A DNA stretch of 64,000 nt from CAVQCA01 sp963710815 (GTDB lineage Bacteria; Pseudomonadota; Gammaproteobacteria; UBA9214): assembly GCA_963710815.1 (NCBI GenBank), contig CAVQCA010000062.1, positions 78,730 through 142,729 on the forward strand, given 5' to 3'. Made by a program: the position numbers and the translations under genes. The notes beneath the pieces are model-generated. The model saw nothing but the letters and a program-made list of their open reading frames with translations. It ran no database searches and was not told the DNA's origin. This document shows positions 17,798 through 27,087 of the stretch, in pieces. The first letter of the stretch is position 1. Every line of letters begins with the position of its first letter.

Positions 17798-18440
17798 ATG
17801 GAGAAATTCACGACCCTGACGGGACTGGTGATGCCGCTGGATCGGGCGAACGTCGATACCGACGCCATCATCCCGAAACAGTTTCTCAAGTCTATCGCGC
17901 GCACGGGTTTCGGGCCTAATCTGTTCGATGAATGGCGCTACCTGGACCACGGTGAACCGGGCAGGGACAACAGCACCCGGCCCGTGAATCCGGACTTCGT
18001 CCTCAATCAACCGCGTTACGGTAACGTGATCATACTGCTCGCACGCGAGAATTTCGGCTGCGGGTCGTCGCGTGAACACGCGGTGTGGGCGTTGCTCGAT
18101 CAGGGATTCCGGGTGGTGATCTCTCCCAGCTTCGCGGATATTTTCTTCAATAACTGTTTCAAGAACGGGGTGCTGCCGATCAAGCTCGATGCCGCCATCT
18201 GTGGAGCGTCTGTTCCAGGCGGTAACGGCAACCCCCGGTTACTCACTCACGGTTGACCTGACGGCGCAGCGCATTCTCACCCCGAATGAGGAGGTCATCG
18301 AATTCACGGTGGATCCCTTCCGCAAGGACTGTCTGATTCAGGGTCTGGATGATATCGGTCTGACCCTGCAGTACGCCGACGCCATCCACCGTTACGAGGA
18401 GAAGCGACGCCGGGAATCACCGTGGTTATTCTATGAATGA
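17798..18440 (+). pseudogene. leuD: 3-isopropylmalate dehydratase small subunit, one-base frameshift
   Basis: Swivel domain of the isomerase. The first frame (MEKFTTLTGLVMPLDRANVD ... FGCGSSREHAVWALLDQGF ... GVLPIKLDAAI) runs into unrelated sequence and stops at 18256. The conserved C-terminus (VERLFQAV, DLTAQRILTPNEEVIEF, RKDCLIQGLDDIGLTLQ) continues in the next frame to 18440. Removing one T near 18200 joins ATC to GTG GAG CGT and restores 213 residues, the normal length. Without LeuD, leucine synthesis would fail, so a sequencing insertion is likely. Confidence 0.92.
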
Positions 18441-18473
18441 ATGGCACCTGGTTAAGGCCCAAGCCCGATAAAT

Positions 18474-18545
18474 AGCCACGGAATTACGGAAGACACGGAA
18501 AGAAGAGCCTGTATTCTGTGTTTTTCCGTGTGATTCCGTGGCCAT
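18474..18545. repeat. imperfect palindrome built of CACGGAA-like units
   Basis: The left arm ATAGCCACGGAAT and right arm ATTCCGTGGCCAT are inverse copies with one mismatch. Further ACGGAA units (TTACGGAA, ACACGGAA) on the left pair with TTTTCCGTGTG on the right. About 72 bp with an ~18-nt loop, between leuD and leuB. The architecture matches the ACGCAAAG palindromes at 49.8-63.4 kb but the unit differs. Confidence 0.7.
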
Positions 18546-18619
18546 AGGGGTGTGATTAGGCTTAACTTGGTGTTATTCATTCTTTGAATAACATTAAAAA
18601 TGTTAATTAGGTCATTAAT

Positions 18620-19708
18620 ATGAAACATAAATTAGCAATCCTTCCGGGTGACGGAATCGGTCCGGAAATCATTGCCGAGGCGGAAAAGGTTCTGTCGTGT
18701 CTGGAGACGGACTTCGGCCTGGAGGTGGAACGCGAACACGCCCCCGTCGGCGGGGCAGGCTACGAGGCGGCCGGTCATCCTTTGCCCGCCGCGACGCTGG
18801 AGCTGACCAGGGCGGCGGACGCCGTTTTGCTGGGTTCTGTCGGAGGTCCCCGGTGGGAGGGTCTGGAACGCGCTTTGCGTCCCGAGCAGGGACTGCTGGG
18901 GCTGCGAGCGGGGCTGGGATTGTTCGCCAACCTGAGGCCGGCCATTCTTTACCCTCAGCTCGCCACAGCTTCGACACTGAAACCCGAAATCGTCAGCGGT
19001 CTGGACATTATGATCGTGCGCGAGCTTACCGGCGGAATCTATTTCGGCGCCCCGCGGGGGATTCACACCCTGGCTGACGGAACGCGTGAAGGTATCAATA
19101 CACTGAGATATAGCGAATCGGAGATCGAGCGCATCGGACGCTGCGCTTTCGAGATCTCGCGCAAGCGAGCGCGGCGACTCTGTTCGGTGGACAAGGCCAA
19201 CGTGCTGGAATGCACCGAACTCTGGCGCCAGGTCATCACGCGGCTGGGCAAGGAAGAATACCCGGACGTCGAATTGAGCCACATGTACGTGGATAATGCC
19301 GCCATGCAGCTGGTGCGCCAGCCCAGGCAGTTCGACGTGATGGTTACGACCAACATGTTCGGGGATATACTCTCGGACGCCGCCGCCATGCTGACCGGGT
19401 CCATCGGCATGCTGCCCTCGGCATCGTTGGACAGCCGCGGCAAGGGGATGTACGAGCCCATACACGGGTCGGCGCCCGATATCGCCGGCAAGGGGATCGC
19501 CAACCCGCTCGCCACCATCCTCTCGGTGGCGATGCTGCTGCGCTACAGCCTGGAAGAGCCGGCGCTCGCCGTGCGTATCGAGCAGGCGGTCGGCAAGGTG
19601 CTCGATGCGGGTCTGCGCACACCGGATATCGCTTCCCCGGATACGCGCACCGTCGGCACCCGGGAGATGGGTGACGCGGTGACCGCTGCCCTGCGCGCCG
19701 GTGCATAA
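18620..19708 (+). CDS. leuB: 3-isopropylmalate dehydrogenase
   Basis: NAD-dependent oxidative decarboxylation in leucine synthesis. 362 residues. MKHKLAILPGDGIGPEI at the start; RELTGGIYFGAPRG; CSVDKANVLECTELWR with the catalytic Lys; MTTNMFGDILSDAAAMLTGS binding metal; C-terminal YEPIHGSAPDIAGKGIANPLA. Separated from leuD by 180 nt that hold the palindrome at 18474. Confidence 0.97.
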   Translation: MKHKLAILPGDGIGPEIIAEAEKVLSCLETDFGLEVEREHAPVGGAGYEAAGHPLPAATLELTRAADAVLLGSVGGPRWEGLERALRPEQGLLGLRAGLGLFANLRPAILYPQLATASTLKPEIVSGLDIMIVRELTGGIYFGAPRGIHTLADGTREGINTLRYSESEIERIGRCAFEISRKRARRLCSVDKANVLECTELWRQVITRLGKEEYPDVELSHMYVDNAAMQLVRQPRQFDVMVTTNMFGDILSDAAAMLTGSIGMLPSASLDSRGKGMYEPIHGSAPDIAGKGIANPLATILSVAMLLRYSLEEPALAVRIEQAVGKVLDAGLRTPDIASPDTRTVGTREMGDAVTAALRAGA

Positions 19709-19755
19709 GCAGTTTTTGATATCAATACGCCCGCTTGCACGGGTTCGGTTAACGA

Positions 19756-20790
19756 ATGGTTGAAAAAATGACACGCAAATTCAATGTGGCAGTGGTGGGA
19801 GCAACCGGTGCGGTGGGCGAGACGATGCTGGAGATCCTCGCGGAGCGGAAATTCCCGGTCGATGAGGTCTTTGCCCTGGCGAGCGAGCGCTCCGCCGGGA
19901 AGAAGGTGTCTTTCGGGAACAGGCCGCTCACCGTCCAGGATCTGGGCGCCTTCGATTTTTCCCGGGTGCAGATCGGGCTGTTCTCCGCCGGGGCCTCGGT
20001 GTCGGAGATATACGCGCCGCTTGCCGCGCAGGCCGGCTGTGTCGTCATCGATAATACCTCGCAGTTCCGCTACCAGGACGATATCCCGCTGGTGGTCCCG
20101 GAGGTAAACCCACAAGCGATCAGCGACTACACCCGCCACGGCATCATCGCGAATCCCAACTGCTCCACCATTCAGATGCTGGTGGCCTTGAAACCCATCC
20201 ACGATGCGGTCGGCATTACGCGCATCAATGTCTGCACCTATCAGGCCGTATCGGGTACCGGAAAGGAGGCTATAGAGGAACTCGCCGGGCAGACGGCGAG
20301 GCTGCTGAACGGCAAGCCTGTCAAGGCCGAAGTCTATCCCAGGCAGATCGCCTTCAACGTGCTGCCGCAGATCGACGTGTTCCAGGACAACGGCTATACC
20401 AAGGAAGAGATGAAGATGGTCTGGGAAACCCGGAAGATCCTCGGGGACGACTCGATCATGGTCAATCCGACGACGGTCCGGGTGCCGGTGTTCTACGGTC
20501 ACTCCGAGGCGGTCCATGTCGAAACGCGGGAAAAGATCAGCGCCGGGCAGGCACGCGCATTACTCGAGAACGCCCCCGGCATCGTGGTCATCGACGAACA
20601 CAAGGCCGGCGGCTATCCGACGGCGGTCACAGAGGCGGCCAATCACGATCCGGTTTATGTCGGCAGGATTCGTGAGGACATTTCTCATCCGCGGGGTTTA
20701 GACCTGTGGGTGGTCGCCGATAATGTACGCAAGGGCGCCGCCCTCAACAGCATCCAGATCGCTGAAATCTTGGTGAAAGATTACTTGTAA
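19756..20790 (+). CDS. asd: aspartate-semialdehyde dehydrogenase
   Basis: Second step from aspartate to lysine, threonine, methionine and diaminopimelate. 344 residues. The NADP-binding VAVVGATGAVGETMLEIL follows the start. The active-site Cys is in IANPNCSTIQM (~136). YQAVSGTGKEAIEEL and RVPVFYGHSEAVHVET are family signatures. Starts at 19756 or 19768 (MTRKFNV) are both possible; neither has a clear Shine-Dalgarno sequence. Confidence 0.96.
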   Translation: MVEKMTRKFNVAVVGATGAVGETMLEILAERKFPVDEVFALASERSAGKKVSFGNRPLTVQDLGAFDFSRVQIGLFSAGASVSEIYAPLAAQAGCVVIDNTSQFRYQDDIPLVVPEVNPQAISDYTRHGIIANPNCSTIQMLVALKPIHDAVGITRINVCTYQAVSGTGKEAIEELAGQTARLLNGKPVKAEVYPRQIAFNVLPQIDVFQDNGYTKEEMKMVWETRKILGDDSIMVNPTTVRVPVFYGHSEAVHVETREKISAGQARALLENAPGIVVIDEHKAGGYPTAVTEAANHDPVYVGRIREDISHPRGLDLWVVADNVRKGAALNSIQIAEILVKDYL

Positions 20791-20886
20791 GTTATAGTCT
20801 GTGCGATCGGATCGCTGACCTGCCGCCATGGCAGGGGATGGGGCGGCGCGTGTGCATGCAGGGAATGGCCAACAGGGGTGATGGAT

Positions 20887-23086
20887 ATGTTCAGAAAGTT
20901 AGCATTCGCAGCGGCGATGCTGTGTATGTCAGCGACCTCAAATGTTTTCGCAATCGGGTTGGGCAACATCGAAATCCAGTCCAGGCTGAACGACCCGCTG
21001 GATGCAGTAATCCAGCTAACCTCGGTGAGCAAGCAGGAACTCGAGGAACTCAAGATCACCATGGCCCCCCGGGTGGACTTCGACCGGATGGGGATCCCGC
21101 GGCAGTCGATCCTGGACGATGTCAAATTCACGATTGAACAGACAGCCGGGCGGCAAGGCATCGATCCACCTCACTACCCGGCAGCCGGTGCGGGAACCCT
21201 ACCTGGATTTCCTGATCGAGGCGACCTGGAGCAAGGGCCGACTGCTCAGACAATACACCCTGCTGGTTGACCCGCCGGTCACCATGCCAGTCGCACCGCC
21301 GCCACAGCAGGCCCCGGTCAGACAGGCGCCCCCAGCATCGTCCGCGGTGGAACAGGAGGCAACGCCGCCACCTGCACGCGTGCCCTCGGTAACCTCTCCC
21401 GTGGCCGCAACGGTCGCAGAGGCGGGGGCTGATAAATATGGACCAATAAACCGTAGCGAGACCCTGTGGGATATTGCAAAACGGCTTCGTCCCGACAGTG
21501 ATATCAGCATGAATCAGATGATGATTGCATTGCTGCGTGCCAATCCGGAAGCCTTTACCGGCAACAACATCAACAACCTGAAGGCCGGAGCGACGCTGCG
21601 GGTACCCCGTCGAGACGAGATTCTGTCGCTGGATAAATCGGCGGCGCGGCGTGAAGCCAGCCGTCAGTATGCCGCCTGGAAACAGGAGCGCGGCATCGAA
21701 GCACCCGCAGAGCAGGCGAGTGCAACCGAAACGGCGCCAAAACAGCCTCCGGAAACGCTACCCGCATCCGCGCCTGTGGCTCCCCCGGAAGCTCAACTGC
21801 ATCTGGTCGCCCCTGAAGAAGGCGCCATCAAGGGGGGCGCGACGCCCGGCATGCCCGCGGGGGACGCGACGACGCAAACACCCGCGGCGAAAGAACTCCT
21901 TCAGCAGCTGACGCTTGCAACCGAAGAGGCCGAGGCCGGCCGCGCGCAGACACAGGAACTGCAATCCCGTGTCGGCAAACTGGAGGAACAGGTTTCCAGC
22001 ATGCAACGTCTGATTGAATTGAAAGACGCACAGCTGGCGAACCTGCAGAAGAGGCTTGCGGCGCCAGCCCCGGCACAGACGCAGAATACGGACGACAAGG
22101 CGGCCCAGGGGAAAGCGCCGGCTCACGAGACCGCTGCTGCAAATACTCCCAAGAATGCCCGATCCGGCGGGATCGTCGACCGGCTCCTGGATAATCCGGT
22201 GCTTACCGGGCTGGGTGTACTGGTCGCGATGATCCTGGGAGGATTCCTGTGGGCCTCGACACGGCAACGCAAACAGGAAGACATTTTCGACGATGAGCCC
22301 ACGCTCGCAAGTCAGATCTCCGCGGCGCGTTCTGACGAGTCGACGGTAACGCCGCCGCGAGTAGCCGTGAACGAGGCTCCACTCTTTAATGATCTGGCCA
22401 CCAGTGACGTCAGCCCGTTACAGGGCGAAGAGGCGAGCGATCCGTTAACCGAGGCGGATGTCTTTATCGCCTACGGGCGGATACAGCAGGCGGAGGACGT
22501 CATCAAGAACGCCCTGCAGGACAATCCCGATAACCACGATCTCAGGTTGAAGCTGTTCGAGATTTATCACGCGGCCGGCAATACCACCGCCTTCGATGCC
22601 CAGGCGGCCCTGTTCCGCGAAACAGTCGGTGAGGATGATCCCGACTGGCAAAGGATAGCCGTCATGGGTTATGAGCTTTCACCGGCCAATCCTCTGTATG
22701 AATCGGCTGCATCGTCGCGCCCGGTGCGCGAGGGTGAAATGGATTTCGATATGGATCTTTCCAGCATGGAAGGCGACGAAAACGCCGCGAGTACGGCCGG
22801 AGATGAGATCGGGCTTGATTATGAAACGGCTGTAAAGGGAGCGGAAGACTCCGCGGAAGACATCGACTTCCATCTTGATGAACTGAATGGCGATCAGGAG
22901 GAAGAGGACATCGCCGAAGGTTTGTTACAGGACAGCGACGAAATCGGAACCAAGCTCGACCTCGCGCGCGCCTATATGGATATGGGCGATACCGACGGTG
23001 CCCGGGGCATCCTGGAGGAAGTGATCGACGAAGGAAGCGATGAACAAAAAACCGAAGCGAAGAATCTGATTTCACAACTCGCCTGA
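20887..23086 (+). pseudogene. fimV: FimV-family pilus/polarity LysM protein, one-base frameshift
   Basis: Large inner-membrane protein that organises type IV pilus assembly and cell poles. Signal peptide MFRKLAFAAAMLCMSATSNVFA, then the FimV start GLGNIEIQSRLNDPLDAVIQL. The frame breaks near 21148-21150: DDVKFTIEQTAG continues as GKASIHLTTRQPVREPYLDF one frame over. A LysM motif (SETLWDIAKRLRP), a Pro/Ala-rich linker, a coiled coil (~21900-22060), a membrane helix (VLTGLGVLVAMILGGFLWAS) and an acidic C-terminal TPR-like region (TKLDLARAYMDMGDTDGARG) follow. AGGGG 8 nt before the ATG at 20887 decides the start. One extra G in GGG explains the break. Confidence 0.9.
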
Positions 23087-23197
23087 CCCGGCGCTGACGT
23101 CCGCACGCTCGCCCGGGTCTGCAGGTAACATCGTTCCGCCACCCTTCGTGCTCCACACCACACGGCCCGACGTGTCACGGCCGTGAGAGCCTGTCTC

Positions 23198-23467
23198 TAG
23201 GGCCTGTTAACACTTGTATGATCAGCCGCGACGGAGGCCATTTTTTCGCAAGACAAGGCAGCGCGAGTACCGTGTAGTTGCGCTACACAAGCGAGCGCTA
23301 ACGCGGGATCGCGGGAAAATGGCCCCGTCCCTGCGGGTTGCGTCTGAAATCAGGCCATGCGGCGTTGCTCGTCGTTCATTTGGAACAACCAAACTTCTCT
23401 CCTCGCGCCTTGCCTGGCCTGATTTCAGACAGCAACGCGGCGATCATACAAGTGTTAACAGGCCCTA
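23198..23467. mobile_element. MITE-like element with perfect 26-bp terminal inverted repeats
   Basis: 23198-23223 (TAGGGCCTGTTAACACTTGT plus ATGATC) and 23442-23467 are exact inverse copies. Inside, two hairpins fill the element: GACGGAGGCCATTTT near 23230 pairs with GAAAATGGCCCCGTC near 23315-23329, and GTCTGAAATCAGGCCA (23342-23357) pairs perfectly with TGGCCTGATTTCAGAC (23415-23430). The only open frame (84 codons from 23214) follows the repeats and is not credible. Sits between fimV and truA. It probably needs a transposase from elsewhere. Confidence 0.8.
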
Positions 23468-23496
23468 ATACCCCTTGCCGGATTTCCTGATTTCGT

Positions 23497-24279
23497 ATGC
23501 GCATTGCACTGGGCGTTGAATATGACGGAACGGATTTTCACGGCTGGCAGCGCCAGCGTAACTGCCGTACCGTGCAAGGCTGTGTGGAAGAGGCCCTTGC
23601 ACGGGTCGCCGACCATGGACTTGCCACCGTCTGTGCCGGACGTACCGATACCGGTGTACATGCCATCGAGCAGGTGATCCATTTCGACACCACGGCGGTA
23701 CGCGATGAAAATGCCTGGATCCGCGGTGGCAACGCAAACCTTCCGGCGGACATCCGCATTCAGTGGAGCAGGGCGGTGGATGAGTCCTTCCATGCGCGTT
23801 ACTCGGCGCGCCGACGCCATTATCGTTACGTGATCCTCAACAGGCCCTCTTCCTCCGCCATGCTGAGGAACCGCACCTGTTGGGTCCATGCTGAACTCGA
23901 CGAGGTCCGTATGCGGGAGGCCACCGGATACCTGCTTGGCGAACACGACTTCACCTCCTTCCGGGCTGCTGCCTGTCAGGCGAAACACCCGGTCCGGACG
24001 ATATATACGCTCGATGTCAGACGCCGCGGTGATTTTGTCTACATCGATGTCGAGGCGAACGCCTTCCTGCATCATATGGTTCGATGTATTGCCGGTGTGC
24101 TGCTTGCCACTGGCCGCCGCGAGGCGTCACCCGCATGGGTCAAACAGGTGCTCGAAGCCAGGGATCGCGCGGCGGGCGGGATTACCGCCCCCGCGGAGGG
24201 CTTGTATCTGGTCGCGGTTCGTTATCCCGGGCACTTTGCCATTCCTGAGGCCGGCTGGCTGCCGGAATACAGTTGTTGA
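23497..24279 (+). CDS. truA: tRNA pseudouridine(38-40) synthase
   Basis: Makes pseudouridine at positions 38-40 of the tRNA anticodon arm. 260 residues. ATG at 23497 (MRIALGVEYDGTDFHGWQRQ). The catalytic Asp is in CAGRTDTGVHAIEQVIHF (~56). RRHYRYVILNRP and FLHHMVRCIAGVLLATGR are family blocks. The MITE-like element ends 30 nt before the start, so the promoter context may have been altered. Confidence 0.97.
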   Translation: MRIALGVEYDGTDFHGWQRQRNCRTVQGCVEEALARVADHGLATVCAGRTDTGVHAIEQVIHFDTTAVRDENAWIRGGNANLPADIRIQWSRAVDESFHARYSARRRHYRYVILNRPSSSAMLRNRTCWVHAELDEVRMREATGYLLGEHDFTSFRAAACQAKHPVRTIYTLDVRRRGDFVYIDVEANAFLHHMVRCIAGVLLATGRREASPAWVKQVLEARDRAAGGITAPAEGLYLVAVRYPGHFAIPEAGWLPEYSC

Positions 24280-24366
24280 TCGGTTAATCACGCAGGTCAG
24301 CGGGTTTCTGTTACGCTTGCAGCCAGACCGGCGACGAACCCGAGAACACTCATCTATGGCCTGACC

Positions 24367-25002
24367 ATGCGCACCCGCGTTAAAATTTGTGGAATTACCC
24401 GTCTCGAGGATGCGCGCGCCGCCGTCGAATGCGGCGCCGACGCACTCGGCCTGGTCTTCTTCGAAGGCAGTTCGCGGCACGTGACGCTGGAACAGGCCGG
24501 CAGAATAACGGCGGCCGTCGCGCCTTTCGTCACGATGGTCGGCCTGTTCGTCGATGCCCCGGCGTCCACGATAGCGACAGTACTCGAACATGTTCCACTG
24601 GGGCTGCTGCAGTTCCATGGCCACGAGGTCAACGCGGATTGCAGCAGGTATGGCCTGCCATTCATCAAGTCCGTCGCGATGAAGCCGGGAGTAGACCTGC
24701 AGGCGCGGATTCGTGAGTACCCCGACGCATGCGGCATCCTGCTGGATGCCTGGCAGCCGCAAACGCACGGCGGTGGGGGCAAGCCCTTTGACTGGTCAAT
24801 GGCGCCCCGGGAATTGCCGGTTCCCGTCATACTCGCCGGGGGACTGACACCAGCCAACGTCGGAACGGCCATCAGGCAGGTCAGACCCTACGCCGTTGAT
24901 GTCAGCAGCGGGGTGGAAAGCGGGAAAGGTATCAAATCGGCCGGGATGATTTCGGCCTTCATGAAAGGAGTGAGAGACAGTGACGCAGACACAGGCGACT
25001 GA
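24367..25002 (+). CDS. trpF: phosphoribosylanthranilate isomerase
   Basis: Third step of tryptophan synthesis, as a separate TrpF rather than fused to TrpC. 211 residues, TIM barrel. MRTRVKICGITRLEDARAA carries the catalytic Cys; GLFVDAPASTI and GLLQFHGHE follow. The C-terminal VILAGGLTPANVGTAIRQ and AVDVSSGVESGKGIKS bind phosphate. The stop overlaps the trpB start by 23 nt. Confidence 0.97.
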   Translation: MRTRVKICGITRLEDARAAVECGADALGLVFFEGSSRHVTLEQAGRITAAVAPFVTMVGLFVDAPASTIATVLEHVPLGLLQFHGHEVNADCSRYGLPFIKSVAMKPGVDLQARIREYPDACGILLDAWQPQTHGGGGKPFDWSMAPRELPVPVILAGGLTPANVGTAIRQVRPYAVDVSSGVESGKGIKSAGMISAFMKGVRDSDADTGD

Positions 25003-26209
25003 AGCCGGCGCGGCCGGTGCATCGCTTCCGGATGAACAGGGGCATTTCGGTCTCTACGGTGGGCAGTTCGTGGCGGAAACACTCATGCTTCCACTGGAGG
25101 AGCTTAACGCCGCCTACCAACATTATATGAAAGCCCCGGAGTTTCTGAGAGAACTGGATGCCGACCTTGCGCACTATGTCGGACGCCCTTCGCCGCTCTA
25201 TTTCGCCGATCGCCTGAGCCGGGAGATTGGAGGTGCGCGCATCTTCCTGAAGCGTGAAGATCTCAACCACACCGGCGCGCACAAGATCAACAACACGGTT
25301 GGACAGGGCCTGCTGGCGAAACGCATGGGCAAGAAACGCATCATCGCCGAGACCGGTGCGGGGCAGCACGGCGTGGCCACCGCGACCGTCGCGGCCCGGC
25401 TCGGCATGGAATGCGTGGTCTACATGGGAGCCGAAGATATCCGGCGTCAGGCAATCAATGTCTACCGCATGCGCCTGCTGGGCGCCGAGGTGGTGGCGGT
25501 CACGTCCGGTTCGAAGACGCTGAAAGACGCCCTCAACGAGGCGCTGCGCGACTGGGTGACCAACGTCGACAATACGTTCTACATCATTGGTACGGTGGCT
25601 GGACCGCATCCCTATCCGGTGATGGTAAGGGATTTTCAGACGATTATCGGGCGCGAGGCCCGCGCCCAGGTGCTGGAGCAGGCCGGCCGGCTTCCCGACG
25701 CGCTGGTGGCCTGTGTCGGCGGCGGTTCCAACGCCATCGGTCTGTTCTACCCCTTTCTCGATGATGCGCAGGTCGCGCTTCATGGCATCGAGGCCGGCGG
25801 AGACGGCGTGGAAACCGGACGCCATGCCGCTCCGCTGTGCGCCGGCAGGTCCGGCGTCCTGCACGGAAACCGGACCTATCTGATGGAGGATGAGGACGGA
25901 CAGATTATCGAGACGCACTCCATCTCGGCCGGGCTCGATTACCCAGGCGTCGGACCGGAGCACGCCTGGCTGAAGGACACCGGGCGGGCGCACTACCACA
26001 CCATCACCGATCGGGAAGCCCTGACGGCTTTCCATCAACTGACCCGCACGGAAGGCATCATCCCTGCGCTGGAATCGAGTCATGCACTGGCCTACGCCGT
26101 GAAGCTCGCGGCCGGTATGGGTCCTGACAGCATCATCGTGGTGAACCTTTCCGGTCGTGGTGACAAGGACATCCACACCGTGGCGGAACTGGAAGGGATC
26201 AGCATATGA
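24980..26209 (+). CDS. trpB: tryptophan synthase beta subunit
   Basis: PLP enzyme joining indole and serine. 409 residues from a GTG at 24980, preceded by AAAGGAGTGAGAGACA as ribosome site inside trpF. HFGLYGGQFVAETLM; the PLP Lys in REDLNHTGAHKINN (~102); CVGGGSNAIGLFYPFLDD binds the PLP phosphate; ESSHALAYAVKLA at the end. It overlaps trpA by 4 nt (ATGA). Confidence 0.98.
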   Translation: MTQTQATEAGAAGASLPDEQGHFGLYGGQFVAETLMLPLEELNAAYQHYMKAPEFLRELDADLAHYVGRPSPLYFADRLSREIGGARIFLKREDLNHTGAHKINNTVGQGLLAKRMGKKRIIAETGAGQHGVATATVAARLGMECVVYMGAEDIRRQAINVYRMRLLGAEVVAVTSGSKTLKDALNEALRDWVTNVDNTFYIIGTVAGPHPYPVMVRDFQTIIGREARAQVLEQAGRLPDALVACVGGGSNAIGLFYPFLDDAQVALHGIEAGGDGVETGRHAAPLCAGRSGVLHGNRTYLMEDEDGQIIETHSISAGLDYPGVGPEHAWLKDTGRAHYHTITDREALTAFHQLTRTEGIIPALESSHALAYAVKLAAGMGPDSIIVVNLSGRGDKDIHTVAELEGISI

Positions 26210-27054
26210 GCCGTATCGAAGTCCGCTTCCGGCAATTGCGTGAGCGACGGCGCAAGGCGTTGATCCCCTACGTCACGGCGGGCGATCCCCGTCCGGACGT
26301 GACCGTGCCCTTGCTGCATGCCCTGGTGGCCGCCGGGGCCGATATCGTCGAGGTCGGCGTACCATTTTCCGATCCCATGGCGGACGGACCCGTAATCCAG
26401 GCGGCCTGTGAACGGGCCCTGCGACACCACGTCAGCCTCCACGATGTGCTGGACATGGTCAGGGAATTCCGAGACCAGGACGATGCCACGCCGGTTGTGC
26501 TTATGGGCTACCTCAACCCGATCGAGGTGTGGGGTTACGGTGCCTTTGCCAAGGCGGCCGCGGCGGCCGGCGTCGACGGGGTACTGACCGTGGATATGCC
26601 GCCCGAGGAGGCCGGCCCGCTCGCGGCGGCGCTGCATGAGCAGGGACTTGACGCCATTTTCCTGCTCGCCCCGAACAGCAGCGCGTCACGTATTCAGAAG
26701 GTCTGCCGCTCGGCCAGCGGGTTTGTCTATTATGTTTCGTTCAAGGGGGTGACGGGCGCCAATCGCCTGGATGTGGAATCGGTCGCGAGCAAGCTTGAAG
26801 AGATACGTCGATACACCGACCTGCCCGTGGGTGTGGGGTTTGGCATCCGCGATCCCGAATCCGCCGCGCGCATCGCCCGGATTGCGGATGCGGTCGTGGT
26901 GGGCAGCGCTCTGGTAGGCAAGATCGAGTCCCTGGCCGATCGACCCGGGGCCATCGCGCCCGCGCTGGCGGAAATCCTTTCCGCCCTGCGCACCGCCATC
27001 GACCAGCAGCCTGTCCCGGATGGCACAGGCAATGTGAAAATGCCAGGCTATTAA
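26206..27054 (+). CDS. trpA: tryptophan synthase alpha subunit
   Basis: Cleaves indole-glycerol phosphate and channels indole to TrpB. 282 residues. Catalytic Glu in IVEVGVPFSDPMADGP (~49) and Asp in GVDGVLTVDMPPEE (~60 and downstream). VYYVSFKGVTGANRLD and GVGFGIRDPESA bind the phosphate. ATG overlaps the trpB stop. accD follows after 33 nt. Confidence 0.98.
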   Translation: MSRIEVRFRQLRERRRKALIPYVTAGDPRPDVTVPLLHALVAAGADIVEVGVPFSDPMADGPVIQAACERALRHHVSLHDVLDMVREFRDQDDATPVVLMGYLNPIEVWGYGAFAKAAAAAGVDGVLTVDMPPEEAGPLAAALHEQGLDAIFLLAPNSSASRIQKVCRSASGFVYYVSFKGVTGANRLDVESVASKLEEIRRYTDLPVGVGFGIRDPESAARIARIADAVVVGSALVGKIESLADRPGAIAPALAEILSALRTAIDQQPVPDGTGNVKMPGY

Positions 27055-27087
27055 ATTACCTGCTGTTATTAAGATACAATCAATGCC

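Noticed and set aside
18600..19708. leuB as frameshifted like leuD
   Set aside because: The frame is continuous from MKHKLAILPGDG to the end with all motifs in order.
23214..23468. 84-codon frame inside the 270-bp element
   Set aside because: It starts within one terminal repeat and ends in the other; the sequence is explained by the hairpins.
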